A DNA stretch of 64,000 nucleotides from Silvania confinis (GCF_025564085.1 NZ_JAMGZJ010000078.1:930001-994000), one strand, 5' to 3'. Counted from the first letter of the stretch, positions 8,172 through 16,496 are shown. A program made the numbers and translations. The notes: generated by a model from the sequence alone, not told the origin.

Positions 8172-8735
8172 ATGACCAAACCGGACTGGGAGGCTATCGA
8201 ATCGGCTTACCGGGCCGGAGTGATGTCCCTCCGCGAAATAGCATCGCAGCACGGCATCAGTGAAGGCGCTATTCGTAAGCGCGCCAAACGTGATGAATGG
8301 TCGCGTGACCTCAATGCGAAGGTGAAAGAACGCGCTGACGATCTGGTACGCAAAGCTGAGGTACGCAAGCAGGTACGCAGCGAAACGGTACTGTCTGAGC
8401 GCGTACTGATAGAGGCCACTGCCGAGGTCATTGCTACGGTACGCATGGAGCATCGCGGCGATATCCGCCGGGCGAGAACGCTTGCCAATGCTCTGTTTGA
8501 TGAACTTGAGGCGGAGTGCGCTGACGTTGAGGCACTGCGTACCTTGGGCCAGTTGATGCTCGACGTGGATGAGAAGGGGCGCGATCGACTGAATGAGCTT
8601 TACCACTTCATCATCGAGACGCTGAAAAATCTTATTGGTCTCGAGCGGCAGGCTTACAGCATGAACGAAGGCGAAAAAGATAAGGTCTTGGACGCACTGT
8701 CTGACCTGATGGATTCGCTCTCTCAGGGGGCGTAA
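8172..8735 (+). CDS. Phage terminase small subunit
   Basis: 187 aa. The N-terminus holds the terminase-type helix-turn-helix (EIASQHGISEGAIRKRAKRD), followed by a long charged helical region (residues 45-170), the usual architecture of the DNA-recognition subunit. ATG at 8172. Its stop overlaps the next ATG (TAATG), as for coupled terminase genes. The gene appears intact although its partner is broken, so it no longer has a packaging role. Confidence 0.8.
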   Translation: MTKPDWEAIESAYRAGVMSLREIASQHGISEGAIRKRAKRDEWSRDLNAKVKERADDLVRKAEVRKQVRSETVLSERVLIEATAEVIATVRMEHRGDIRRARTLANALFDELEAECADVEALRTLGQLMLDVDEKGRDRLNELYHFIIETLKNLIGLERQAYSMNEGEKDKVLDALSDLMDSLSQGA

Positions 8736-8949
8736 TGAAACCTGAGCACCTCAAGCTGCTGTCTGACAAAGACTGGCGACTGAATAATCTCTATCCGACC
8801 ATACCGGCCGAGGCGTTCCAGCAGTCTGTCGAGGGCCGTATTACGTCAGGCAGTTCCGCTGGCTCTACACCAATAAGCGCATCGGCCAAATCCCGGATAA
8901 CTCACACCTCCCGGTTCACACCTTCTGGGATATCGGCGTGGGCGACTCC
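8735..8949 (+). pseudogene. Phage terminase large subunit, deleted and frameshifted remnant
   Basis: The start MKPEHLKLLSDKDWRLNNLY is typical of the large terminase. It then jumps to an internal segment (PAEAFQQSVEG), which indicates an internal deletion of several hundred codons. A frameshift near 8840 follows, after which another frame encodes RQFRWLYTNKRIG and HTFWDIGVGDST of the nuclease half. The sequence stops where the dcp repeat begins at 8950. Not functional. Confidence 0.8.
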
Positions 8950-9125
8950 ACGGCTATCAGTGGTTCGTAGAAGAGGGCGGATTGACCCGCGAAAACGGAC
9001 AGAAATTCCGCGAGGTGATTTTGTCGGGTGGGAATAGCACTGATTTAGCTGAACTTTATCGGGAATGGCGTGGGCACGATCCTAAGATTGAACCGATGCT
9101 GGTGAATCGCGGGTTGAGTGCGTAG
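8950..9125 (+). repeat. Direct repeat copy 2: detached dcp 3' end (attR-side)
   Basis: Keeps the dcp reading frame through the stop (TAG at 9123-9125), and most mismatches to copy 1 are silent. It is fused upstream to a terminase large-subunit fragment. Weaker similarity continues past the stop into a hairpin, so the phage end appears to mimic both gene end and terminator. Confidence 0.88.
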
Positions 9126-9180
9126 GGCGTAATCAAGCGGGAAACAGCACCGGGCATCATGCCCGGCGCAATACCACGAC

Positions 9181-9501
9181 TTACTCACGTTCCTTTAACT
9201 GCGGCATCTGTTCAATAGCAAACGCCAGAACCTTTTCACCATCCAACGAAGCAAAGGGGTAGCTTTCAATCACCGCGACAGGGCGATCCGGGCCAATGTC
9301 CTTTTTGAGTTCATCCAGCTTGTATTGAATGTGGGGAGTAACAAGGAAGCAGTCAAAGGCAGGCGCCACGCTGGCAAAGTTATCCAACCCTACTGCACTG
9401 ATGATCATCTTATAGCCATGTTCATTCGCGACGGTTTGCATCTTTTTGGCGAGCGAATTGGCGGTATTACCGAACAGGCAACATATAAGCAGTTTTTTCA
9501 T
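9181..9501 (-). CDS. Orphan PTS lactose/cellobiose-type EIIB component
   Basis: 106 aa from the ATG at 9501 (MKKLLICCLFGNTANSL). The N-terminal strand-plus-P-loop pattern C-x-x-G-x-T/S matches EIIB of the lactose/cellobiose class, with Cys8 the likely phosphorylation site. 'LVTPHIQYKLDELKK' and 'PVAVIESYPFASLDGEKVL' match the second half of the fold. No EIIA or EIIC gene is adjacent. It may serve a distant permease or have a regulatory role. Confidence 0.75.
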   Translation of the reverse strand: MKKLLICCLFGNTANSLAKKMQTVANEHGYKMIISAVGLDNFASVAPAFDCFLVTPHIQYKLDELKKDIGPDRPVAVIESYPFASLDGEKVLAFAIEQMPQLKERE

Positions 9502-9659
9502 GGACGTATCCTCGTGGAAACTGCGCATACACTATGCCCGCAGATAACAAGGAAATGAGAGGTTGCTCAATATTCACTGGTTGAATAGGTCAAATGACAT
9601 GCAACTTGATATTAAGCAAATTTGGACCGGTGAATCGACGAAAATAAATTCAATGACCG

Positions 9660-9755
9660 TTAGTAGTCATCCTTCAAATCCTGCATAGCAGAAAGTATCG
9701 TAAAACCGATTATGCTCACGGCAAGGATGCCGAGTATTACCAGTGCAGTAATCAT
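9660..9755 (-). CDS. 31-aa single-pass membrane peptide
   Basis: An ATG at 9755 follows a strong ribosome site (AGGAGAGCG). The product is one hydrophobic helix (MITALVILGILAVSIIGF) with a short polar tail (MQDLKDDY), the look of the small membrane proteins of enterobacteria. It ends with TAA at 9660-9662. I cannot tie it to a named family. Confidence 0.5.
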   Translation of the reverse strand: MITALVILGILAVSIIGFTILSAMQDLKDDY

Positions 9756-10153
9756 TCGCTCTCCTGTGGCTGGCCTATACGAAAGAATAGCGCATGAGCG
9801 CTCCGGTTATCGCGCAGTTGTTCTACATTCGGAATTCACCTGAAACTTCATACTGATCACAGATTAGGAGAGGATGCTGCCCGGGTTAATCACCAGATAA
9901 GGCGATTTTTTATGAAATCGTGGATTAAAAACCGCGTCTGCTGGTCGCAAAATCGCGAGCAGACGCCGTGTCTGACTGTACGTTAAAGCAACAGCGACTT
10001 GTTTAGCCTTTATTTATCTTCGCCATGCTAGCTTGATAATGATCCGCAACCTGGTACGGAATGCCCGGTTCGTAGATATCAAAATACAAATCTATCCATG
10101 CAAGCATTTACCGCCAGTTTCTGGCGGTTTTTTTTTGCCCCTCTGCAGCATCA
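9756..10153. other. Intergenic region with hairpin and terminator
   Basis: No convincing gene. It contains a stem with 9-bp arms GCGTCTGCT / AGCAGACGC (9934-9966), which overlaps a 24-codon frame from an ATG at 9912 that I do not trust, and a strong terminator at 10110-10137. A small RNA ending at that terminator is possible; I see no clear promoter. Confidence 0.35.
10110..10137 (+). terminator. Rho-independent terminator without an assigned gene
   Basis: CCGCCAG-TTT-CTGGCGG stem followed by nine T. The nearest plus-strand protein gene upstream is far away, so the transcript it ends is unknown. Confidence 0.7.
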
Positions 10154-10186
10154 TGAATTTTTTTCAACACAGATGAATTTTTCTCG
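10154..10186 (+). promoter_or_regulatory. MetR-type activator sites
   Basis: TGAATTTTTTTCA (10154-10166) is a perfect match to the MetR consensus TGAA-N5-TTCA. A second TGAA-N5 half site begins at 10174, 20 bp downstream. They lie upstream of the MetE-like gene. Confidence 0.6.
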
Positions 10187-10219
10187 TTTGCCCCCGTCGC
10201 GTCGCTGTGACATCTTTTT

Positions 10220-10243
10220 AGACATTCAGCCATCCAGATGGCT
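10220..10243 (+). promoter_or_regulatory. Tandem met boxes (MetJ operator)
   Basis: Three contiguous 8-mers, AGACATTC, AGCCATCC and AGATGGCT, match the met-box consensus AGACGTCT at 5, 5 and 6 of 8 positions. Tandem arrays are how MetJ-SAM binds. They sit 64 bp upstream of the start codon. Confidence 0.55.
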
Positions 10244-10306
10244 AAAACTTCAAATAATGAATTATCACTGTTGGCAATTACCTGGCGGCAGTTAAAGGAG
10301 ATCAAC

Positions 10307-11410
10307 ATGCAGCGACAACACGCCCCGAACCGCGCCGATGTGGTAGGCAGTTTCTTACGTCCCGACGCCATCAAGCAGGCACGAGTGAAGTTTGCCAGCG
10401 GCGAGATCGACGCGCGCCAGCTGCGTGCGGTAGAAGACGAGGCGATTCGTCATGTGGTTGAACAGCAGTGCGCCTGCGGCCTGCAGGTGGTGACCGATGG
10501 TGAATTCCGTCGCGCCTGGTGGCACTTCGATTTCTTCGACGGGCTGCAGGGCGTGGAGCGCTACGACTCTAATCAAGGTATCCAGTTCAACGGCGTTCAG
10601 ACCAAAGCCCACGGCGTGCGCGTGACAGGCAAGCTGGGGTTCGGCAGCCACCCGATGCTGGACGACTTCCGCTATCTGCAAAGTATCAGCGGTAGCGCGC
10701 AGGCGAAGATGACCATTCCAAGCCCGAGCGTGTTGCATTTCCGCGGTGGACGCAAAGATATTGATGCGACGGTCTATCCTGAGCTGGATGCCTACTTCGA
10801 CGACCTGGCGCAAACCTGGCGCGATGCGATCCACGCCTTCTACGCAGCGGGTTGCCGCAATTTACAGCTGGACGATACCGTCTGGGCGTATCTGTGCTCG
10901 GACGATCAGCGCCGCCAGATCCGCGAGCGTGGCGATGACCCGGACCAGCTGGCGCGCACCTATGCTCAGGTGCTGAATAAGGCGCTGGCAGACAAGCCGG
11001 ACGATCTGACGGTCGGGCTGCATGTCTGTCGCGGTAACTTCCGTTCAACCTGGATTTCCGAAGGGGGTTACGAGCCGGTGGCCGAGATCCTGTTTGGCAG
11101 CGTCAACGTGGATGCCTTTTTCCTGGAATACGACAACGATCGCAGCGGGGATTTCGCCCCGTTACGCTTTGTGCGTCCGGGCAAACAGCAGGTGGTGCTG
11201 GGCCTGATCACCACCAAAAGCGGCGAGCTGGAAAACCCGGAAGGGGTAAAAGCCCGTCTGGAAGAGGCGGCGAAGTATGTGGCGAAAGCGCAAATCTGCC
11301 TGAGCCCACAGTGCGGTTTTGCCTCCACCGAAGAGGGCAACAGCCTGACGGAAGCCCAGCAGTGGGACAAAGTTCGTCTGGTGGCGCAAATCGCCAACGA
11401 AGTGTGGTAA
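10307..11410 (+). CDS. MetE C-terminal-like cobalamin-independent methyltransferase (YxjG/YxjH type)
   Basis: 367 aa from the ATG at 10307, which follows AAAGGAG. It corresponds to the catalytic barrel of MetE without the N-terminal half. The MetE zinc ligands are kept: His239 and Cys241 (GLHVCRGN), Glu274 (FLEYDND) and Cys336 (LSPQCGF). Proteins of this class transfer a methyl group to homocysteine or a related thiol; the methyl donor is uncertain because the folate-binding N-half of MetE is absent. MetR and MetJ sites upstream connect it to methionine limitation. Distinct from metE itself. Confidence 0.85.
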   Translation: MQRQHAPNRADVVGSFLRPDAIKQARVKFASGEIDARQLRAVEDEAIRHVVEQQCACGLQVVTDGEFRRAWWHFDFFDGLQGVERYDSNQGIQFNGVQTKAHGVRVTGKLGFGSHPMLDDFRYLQSISGSAQAKMTIPSPSVLHFRGGRKDIDATVYPELDAYFDDLAQTWRDAIHAFYAAGCRNLQLDDTVWAYLCSDDQRRQIRERGDDPDQLARTYAQVLNKALADKPDDLTVGLHVCRGNFRSTWISEGGYEPVAEILFGSVNVDAFFLEYDNDRSGDFAPLRFVRPGKQQVVLGLITTKSGELENPEGVKARLEEAAKYVAKAQICLSPQCGFASTEEGNSLTEAQQWDKVRLVAQIANEVW

Positions 11411-11424
11411 CAGGCTTGTTTTAC

Positions 11425-11447
11425 GATATGTTATAATATAACATCCT
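11425..11447 (+). promoter_or_regulatory. Zur operator upstream of zinT
   Basis: Contains the perfect 17-bp palindrome ATGTTATA-A-TATAACAT (11428-11444), which matches the core of the enterobacterial Zur consensus. It lies 33 bp before the zinT start, so zinT should be repressed when zinc is sufficient. Confidence 0.85.
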
Positions 11448-11477
11448 CGCTCTCTAAAACGGAGTGAGGATGTTATT

Positions 11478-12119
11478 TTGGCTGGACATATTGGTAAATT
11501 TGCAATGACTCTGGGGGCGCTAGTGGTCAGCGTCCAGGCGTTCGCTCATTCCCACGGTCATCAGATGACCGAAGCGGAACAACAAGCGGCGAACGGCGTG
11601 TTCGACGATAAAGACGTCAAGGATCGGCCATTGTCCGACTGGGATGGCGTCTGGCAATCGGTGTATCCGTTTTTGCTGAGCGGTGATTTGGATCCGGTCT
11701 TTAAAAAGAAGGCCGAGAAGGATAAGCGTCAATCGTTTGAAGAAGTAAAAGCCTATTACCGCACGGGCTACGCCACCGATGTCGAAACCATTGGCATCGA
11801 GAATAACGCTATGGAATTCCACGTCGGTAAAACCGTGAGCAGCTGCCAGTATGATTACAGTGGCTACAAAATCCTGACCTACACCTCCGGCAAGAAGGGC
11901 GTTCGCTACCTGTTCGAATGTAAAGACGCCAGCAGCAAAGCGCCTAAATTCGTCCAGTTCAGCGACCACACCATCGGCCCGCGCGCCTCGGCGCATTTCC
12001 ATATCTTTATGGGCAACACCTCGCATGAGGCGCTGTTAAAAGAGATGGATAACTGGCCAACCTATTACCCTAACGAAATGTATAAGAAGCAGGTCGTTGA
12101 GGAGATGCTGCACCATTGA
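11478..12119 (+). CDS. zinT: Periplasmic metal-binding protein ZinT (YodA)
   Basis: 213 aa from a TTG at 11478; E. coli ZinT has 216 and begins with the aligned MAIRLYKLAVALG. The nearby ATG at 11470 is out of frame. A signal peptide ends near residue 23 ([10 protein letters not shown]). The mature protein has the N-terminal His cluster (HSHGHQ), the [14 protein letters not shown] block, and the zinc-site end HFHIFMGN. It binds zinc (or cadmium) and hands zinc to ZnuA during zinc starvation. The Zur palindrome immediately upstream supports this. Confidence 0.92.
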   Translation: MAGHIGKFAMTLGALVVSVQAFAHSHGHQMTEAEQQAANGVFDDKDVKDRPLSDWDGVWQSVYPFLLSGDLDPVFKKKAEKDKRQSFEEVKAYYRTGYATDVETIGIENNAMEFHVGKTVSSCQYDYSGYKILTYTSGKKGVRYLFECKDASSKAPKFVQFSDHTIGPRASAHFHIFMGNTSHEALLKEMDNWPTYYPNEMYKKQVVEEMLHH

Positions 12120-12136
12120 TTTCGGTGCAGCCTGTG

Positions 12137-12165
12137 CGCCGGGTAGGCGAAACCGCCACCCGGCG
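12137..12165. repeat. REP-like hairpin between zinT and ydeE
   Basis: CGCCGGGTaGGCG / CGCCaCCCGGCG pairs around AAAC, the typical REP/BIME form, in a convergent gap. Confidence 0.6.
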
Positions 12166-12171
12166 TTACCG

Positions 12172-13365
12172 CTACGCTAATTTAGGTGCATCCACCCAGC
12201 CTTTTACGCTCATCCCGCGCAGGATCATCAGCCACGCCACCACGATGGCCACCATCATAATCACAAACAGCGACCAGTGTGGGAGATGGGTCAATATCAG
12301 CCCGGTGATCATCGGGTTAAATGCGGCTCCCAGCCAGCCCAGCGCCTGGGCGGAGAAGTAGCTCGCTTTCATGCCCGGCGGGGCGATGTTGTCGATCAGC
12401 ATATATTCGCCCGGAGCATAGATTATCTCGCCGATGGTAAACACCGCTGCGGCGATCCCCCAGTAGACCAGGTTACTGCCTGAGAACATAAAGCCCCCCA
12501 ATCCGAGCACGAAAAACAGGGTGCCGAGCGCCATCAGTGGGCGAATATTGCGCGCCGACAGCTTGCGGCCAATGATGTACTGGAGCGATACCACCATCGC
12601 CGCATTCACCGGCAGCACCACGGCAACCACGTTCTGCGCAAAATCGCTGTCGAAATCGGCGGCCAGCACATACTGGGAGATACAGCTGGCAAAGGATCCG
12701 CCGACGTACGAAGCCAGCAGCCCGGAAAGCGTATACCAGAACAGCGCCCGATCGCGCAGCAGCACCGACGGTTGCCACGGCACAGGGGGATGTTCACTCT
12801 CGGCGGCGAGCCCTTTTTGCACATAGCGTTGAATCAACACCAGCGGCAGTGCGGCACAGAAGGCCGCCACCCAGAACGGCAGCTGCAGACTGTACATCAC
12901 CAGTAGGGTGCTTAATGGCGGCCCGATGGTCCAGCCGATGTTCAGAAAACTGTAGTTAAGCGAGAAAATCCGCGCCTTTTCCGCCGGGTTTAACACATCA
13001 GCAAACCAGGCTTTCAGTACGGTGGAAAAGATCGAATAGGCGCAGTTAATCAGCGAAAAGGCGAGCACCACCAGCACCACGTTATCCACCAGCGGGATCG
13101 CCGCAAAGCCCAGCGCGACCGCTGTAATGGCGAGCAGCATGTAACGATTTTTATCGAATTTGTCGGCCAGAATGCCAAATCCCAGGCTAAATACCACCCC
13201 AATGGTCAGCGCCACCGACAGCGCGTAGCCAATATTCTCCACGCTCATGTTATAGACGCGCGTCAGGTAGATGGTCATAAATGGCAGCGTTGCGCCGCGC
13301 CCGATGGTGAGTAATAACGATGAAGCTAACAGCGCTGTGGTTGAGCGCCTGAGTGATGCATTCAT
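12172..13365 (-). CDS. ydeE: MFS efflux transporter YdeE
   Basis: 397 aa with 12 predicted membrane segments. The E. coli YdeE-like start is the ATG at 13365 (MNASLRRSTTALLASSLLLT); five codons further upstream there is another ATG with no better site. The family signature GFGILADKFDKNRYM lies between segments 2 and 3. E. coli YdeE is reported to export dipeptides and some sugars. It is next to eamA and the mar locus, as in E. coli. Confidence 0.88.
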   Translation of the reverse strand: MNASLRRSTTALLASSLLLTIGRGATLPFMTIYLTRVYNMSVENIGYALSVALTIGVVFSLGFGILADKFDKNRYMLLAITAVALGFAAIPLVDNVVLVVLAFSLINCAYSIFSTVLKAWFADVLNPAEKARIFSLNYSFLNIGWTIGPPLSTLLVMYSLQLPFWVAAFCAALPLVLIQRYVQKGLAAESEHPPVPWQPSVLLRDRALFWYTLSGLLASYVGGSFASCISQYVLAADFDSDFAQNVVAVVLPVNAAMVVSLQYIIGRKLSARNIRPLMALGTLFFVLGLGGFMFSGSNLVYWGIAAAVFTIGEIIYAPGEYMLIDNIAPPGMKASYFSAQALGWLGAAFNPMITGLILTHLPHWSLFVIMMVAIVVAWLMILRGMSVKGWVDAPKLA

Positions 13366-13554
13366 TTTCCTGCCCGACATTGTGTAAATTTTTTGTTATG
13401 TATTATCAGGATTATCACGCCATAAGTGGCTTGTATAGCACCTAATTTATCCGTAAGTGCTTCCACTGGCTGCCAGAATTAATGATCTGTTCGTCAGGGA
13501 TTTTTTTCGTTACCTTGAACAGTCTTTACAAAAACTGAATAAACAGGGGCAGGT

Positions 13555-14454
13555 ATGACGCGCAAAGACGGGCTACTGGCGTTGCTGGTGGTGGTGGTAT
13601 GGGGACTGAATTTTGTGGTGATCAAAGTCGGGCTGCACAATATGCCCCCGCTGATGCTGGCCGGTTTACGCTTTTTGCTGGTGGCCTTCCCGGCGCTGTT
13701 TTTTGTTGCCCGACCTCAGATCCCGTTTCGTCTGCTGCTGGGCTACGGCCTGACCATCAGTTTCGGCCAGTTTGCCTTTCTGTTCAGCGCCATTAACTTT
13801 GGCATGCCTGCGGGTCTGGCCTCGCTGGTGCTGCAGGCGCAGGCCTTTTTCACCATCCTACTCGGCGCGGTGGCGTTTGGGGAACGTCTGCAGGGCAAGC
13901 AGCTGGCGGGGATCACACTGGCGGTTGTGGGTGTGCTGGTATTGGTCGAGGCCAGCCTCAACGGGCAACACGTTGGGCTGCTGGGCTTTATGTTGACCCT
14001 GGCGGCAGCGTTCAGCTGGGCCTGCGGCAACATCTTCAACAAAAAAATTATGCAGCTGGAATCGCGTCCGCCGGTGATGTCGCTGGTGGTGTGGAGCGCG
14101 CTGATCCCGATTGTGCCGTTTATAGCCGCTTCGTGGCTGATGGATGGCCCGTCGGTGATGTGGCAAAGCCTGGTCGCCATCGATCTGACCACCATTCTGT
14201 CGCTTTTCTACCTGGCGTTTGTGGCAACGATTATTGGCTACGGTATCTGGGGCTCGCTGCTGGGTCGCTACGAAACCTGGCGGGTGGCGCCGCTGTCGCT
14301 GCTGGTGCCGGTGGTGGGTATCGCCAGTGCGGCGTTGCTACTGGGTGAAACGCTGGGTGCGCTACAGCTGCTGGGTGCGCTGCTGGTGATGGCCGGGCTG
14401 TATATTAATGTCTTTGGTTTGCGGCGGCTGTGGACGGCGCGGGCGAAAAGTTAA
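13555..14454 (+). CDS. eamA: Cysteine/O-acetylserine exporter EamA
   Basis: 299 aa, E. coli length. Two EamA (DMT) repeats with about ten membrane helices; the first repeat starts at residue 6 (GLLALLVVVVWGLNFV) and the second near residue 145 (AAAFSWACGNIFNKK). It exports cysteine-pathway metabolites across the inner membrane. ATG at 13555 behind CAGGGGCAGG. Convergent with marB, sharing the terminator hairpin between them. Confidence 0.92.
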   Translation: MTRKDGLLALLVVVVWGLNFVVIKVGLHNMPPLMLAGLRFLLVAFPALFFVARPQIPFRLLLGYGLTISFGQFAFLFSAINFGMPAGLASLVLQAQAFFTILLGAVAFGERLQGKQLAGITLAVVGVLVLVEASLNGQHVGLLGFMLTLAAAFSWACGNIFNKKIMQLESRPPVMSLVVWSALIPIVPFIAASWLMDGPSVMWQSLVAIDLTTILSLFYLAFVATIIGYGIWGSLLGRYETWRVAPLSLLVPVVGIASAALLLGETLGALQLLGALLVMAGLYINVFGLRRLWTARAKS

Positions 14455-14478
14455 AAAAAAGCCCCGCACAGGCGGGGC
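14453..14478 (-). terminator. Terminator of marRAB (shared hairpin with eamA)
   Basis: GCCCCGC-ACAG-GCGGGGC stem. On the minus strand it is followed by eight T, so it is a full terminator for marRAB; the plus-strand side lacks a T run. Confidence 0.85.
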
Positions 14479-14486
14479 AAAACAAA

Positions 14487-14702
14487 TTAAGAGCGCTGGT
14501 TGTAATACGGCACGCCTAATTCGTCGGATTTGTCGCTGCCAGCGCCCATATGGTTAAAATCATGGGGCGACTGACCGTTGGCCGTTGGCAGGAACGACGC
14601 TTCGCGGCTGGTCTGCTGCGTTGCGTTCAGGGTTTGCTCCGCAAAACTCGGGCCAGAGAATAGCACCAGAGCGGTGAGGGCGGCGGAGGCGAAAAGTTTC
14701 AT
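14487..14702 (-). CDS. marB: MarB, periplasmic modulator of the mar operon
   Basis: 71 aa with a signal peptide (MKLFASAALTALVLFSGPSFA) and a short polar mature part ending in GVPYYNQRS. MarB is the last gene of marRAB; in E. coli it lowers marA transcription from the periplasm by an unclear route. Start ATG at 14702. Confidence 0.88.
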   Translation of the reverse strand: MKLFASAALTALVLFSGPSFAEQTLNATQQTSREASFLPTANGQSPHDFNHMGAGSDKSDELGVPYYNQRS

Positions 14703-14732
14703 AATTTCCTCGATACGTCTTAATACAGGCGT

Positions 14733-15116
14733 TTAGCAGTTACAGTGGTTGATAGGGAGTAGATAACGAGATTCACCGCGCATATTGGTGATGCGATATT
14801 TATGCGGTGGAACGTCGAAATAGTTCTTGAACGTGCGGGTCAGGGTCTGTTGCGATTCAAACCCGTAACGCTCAGCCAGATACAGGATCGGCTCGTTACT
14901 TTCCTTCAACTTCTGTGCGATTTCAGTCAATTTACGGCTGCGGATGTACTGACCTAATGAATGACCGGTCTCTTTTTTAAACATCCGTTGCAGGTGCCAT
15001 TTTGAGTAACCAGAACGCTCGGACACTTTCTCAAGTGACAGCGGGGATTCCAGGTTATCTTCGATCCAGCCCAAAATGCTATGAATAGTGATGGCGTCAG
15101 TATTGCGTCTGGACAT
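14733..15116 (-). CDS. marA: Multiple antibiotic resistance activator MarA
   Basis: 127 aa, almost identical to E. coli MarA. Two helix-turn-helix motifs of AraC/XylS type: [20 protein letters not shown] and [20 protein letters not shown]. MarA activates efflux (acrAB-tolC), micF and stress genes by binding marboxes. I choose the second in-frame ATG (15116), because AGAGG lies 7 nt before it; the ATG at 15122 is too close to that site. There is no effector domain, as expected. Confidence 0.95.
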   Translation of the reverse strand: MSRRNTDAITIHSILGWIEDNLESPLSLEKVSERSGYSKWHLQRMFKKETGHSLGQYIRSRKLTEIAQKLKESNEPILYLAERYGFESQQTLTRTFKNYFDVPPHKYRITNMRGESRYLLPINHCNC

Positions 15117-15134
15117 CGTCATACCTCTTTCTGT

Positions 15135-15569
15135 TTACGGCAGGATTTTCTTAAGCAAGTGCTCAAGCGTTGCCACTTCATCCGCCGCTAAGTTTTTTGT
15201 TAGTTCCTGGTGCAGCTTATGCCCGACTAATTGATGACATTGTTCACATACGGCTGCGCCGTCACTGGTCAACTGCACCAGCACGCCGCGCTTGTCATTC
15301 GGATTAGGGCGTCGTTCAATCCATCCCTTACAGACCAGACGATCCATCATGCGCGTCAGCGCACCCAGATCGACAGATAAGATTTTCTTGAGCTCACCCG
15401 GCGTGATACAGCCTTCGCAGCGCACGGAACACAGCACTTTGAACTGAGTTGCGGTGATATCCAGCGGAGACAGATAGTCGTTGAGCAGGCGATCTTTTTT
15501 CTGGTTAACCATATAGATCAGGCGCCCCAGCGGAATAATTTCGTTGAAGAGGTCACTGGAGCTTGTCAC
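15135..15569 (-). CDS. marR: Multiple antibiotic resistance repressor MarR
   Basis: 144 aa, E. coli length, with a GTG start at 15569 as in E. coli. The winged helix spans roughly residues 50-110 (DLGALTRMMDRLVCKGWIER, DKRGVLVQLT). Cys80, the copper-sensing residue of E. coli MarR, appears to be retained in RLVCKGW. It represses its own operon by binding two palindromes upstream; salicylate and copper relieve this. marA follows after 12 bp. Confidence 0.95.
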   Translation of the reverse strand: MTSSSDLFNEIIPLGRLIYMVNQKKDRLLNDYLSPLDITATQFKVLCSVRCEGCITPGELKKILSVDLGALTRMMDRLVCKGWIERRPNPNDKRGVLVQLTSDGAAVCEQCHQLVGHKLHQELTKNLAADEVATLEHLLKKILP

Positions 15570-15574
15570 GATGG

Positions 15575-15667
15575 TTGCCCTGGCAAGTAGTTTAGTTGCG
15601 GTGGATATTATTGCTCAGGCAACTATAAGTCAACTGAATGCATAAGCTTATGACACGTTTTGCTAAA
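15575..15667 (-). promoter_or_regulatory. marO: marRAB promoter, two MarR sites and marbox
   Basis: MarR site II is TTGCCCTGGCAA (15575-15586), a perfect palindrome. Site I is TTGCTCAGGCAA (15611-15622), lying between -35 TTGACT (15628-15633) and -10 TAATAT (15605-15610), whose spacer is 17 bp. On the minus strand 15651-15667 reads TTTAGCAAAACGTGTCA, the marbox for MarA, SoxS or Rob. The whole circuit is therefore intact. Confidence 0.9.
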
Positions 15668-15827
15668 ACGATTCAGATGCTGTTTTTGCCCTCTTCAGGG
15701 CTTCTTGCATAACCAGGAATGATTGATAACGGGTCGCAAATATTACTTACGATGTGCGCGTGGCCGATCCGGCGTTTTTCACCGTATACTTGCCAGGTTG
15801 AATTTTGCATAAGGACGATGACGTAAC

Positions 15828-16490
15828 ATGGTGGATTTATTCAAAGCACTGGGTCTTGGGCTGGTGGTTTTACTGCCGCTGGCAAACCCGTTAACGACGG
15901 TTGCACTGTTTCTGGGGCTGGCCGGTGACATGAACCGGGAGGAACGTAACCAGCAGTCTTTAATGGCTTCTGTTTACGTTTTTGCGATCATGATGGTGGC
16001 GTATTACGCCGGACAGCTGGTTATGAATACCTTCGGGATCTCCATTCCCGGCCTGCGTATCGCCGGGGGGCTGATCGTGGCCTTTATCGGTTTCAGGATG
16101 CTGTTCCCGGCACCTAAGGCGCACGAACCTGCGGATAAAAACGCGCTTGAGGACCAGCAGGACAAACCGTCGCCTAATATCGCGTTTGTGCCGCTGGCGA
16201 TGCCGAGTACCGCCGGGCCGGGTACAATTGCGATGATCATCAGCTCCGCCTCCACGGTACGTACCGGCTCGACCTTCCCGGACTGGGTAGTGATGGTGGC
16301 GCCGCCGCTGATTTTCGCCCTTATCGGGCTGATTCTGTGGGGATGTTTGCGCAGTTCTGGCGCGATTATGCGCTGGGTGGGCAAAGACGGTATCGAAGCG
16401 ATCTCCCGTCTGATGGGCTTCCTGCTGGTTTGTATGGGCGTGCAGTTTATCATTAACGGCGTACTGGAAATTATCCAGACCTATCCGTAA
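15828..16490 (+). CDS. marC: MarC-family inner membrane protein
   Basis: 220 aa with six membrane segments in two repeats, each carrying the family motif around P-x-x-x-P-L and [15 protein letters not shown]. It is divergent from marRAB, as in E. coli. Despite the name it has no proven part in antibiotic resistance; its function is unknown. ATG at 15828; a GAC-rich leader gives only a weak ribosome site. Confidence 0.92.
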   Translation: MVDLFKALGLGLVVLLPLANPLTTVALFLGLAGDMNREERNQQSLMASVYVFAIMMVAYYAGQLVMNTFGISIPGLRIAGGLIVAFIGFRMLFPAPKAHEPADKNALEDQQDKPSPNIAFVPLAMPSTAGPGTIAMIISSASTVRTGSTFPDWVVMVAPPLIFALIGLILWGCLRSSGAIMRWVGKDGIEAISRLMGFLLVCMGVQFIINGVLEIIQTYP

Positions 16491-16496
16491 TCGCGT

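Larger units (their letters stand above)
4693..9125. mobile_element. Decayed lambdoid prophage remnant integrated at the dcp 3' end
   Basis: About 4.1 kb of phage-type DNA sits between two copies of the dcp 3' end. In order it carries a 3TM-holin fragment, frameshifted GH19 endolysin, spanin-like frame, small phage-type genes, GrlR-like protein, secreted small protein, terminase small subunit and a rearranged terminase large subunit. This is the lysis-to-packaging order of lambdoid phages. No integrase, repressor, replication, head or tail gene is left, so it cannot excise or form particles. The limits are inferred from the flanking repeats. Confidence 0.85.

Noticed and set aside
9912..9986. 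24-codon frame starting MKSWIKNRV
   Set aside because: It coincides with a strong hairpin and has a poor ribosome site; more likely a structural element than a gene.
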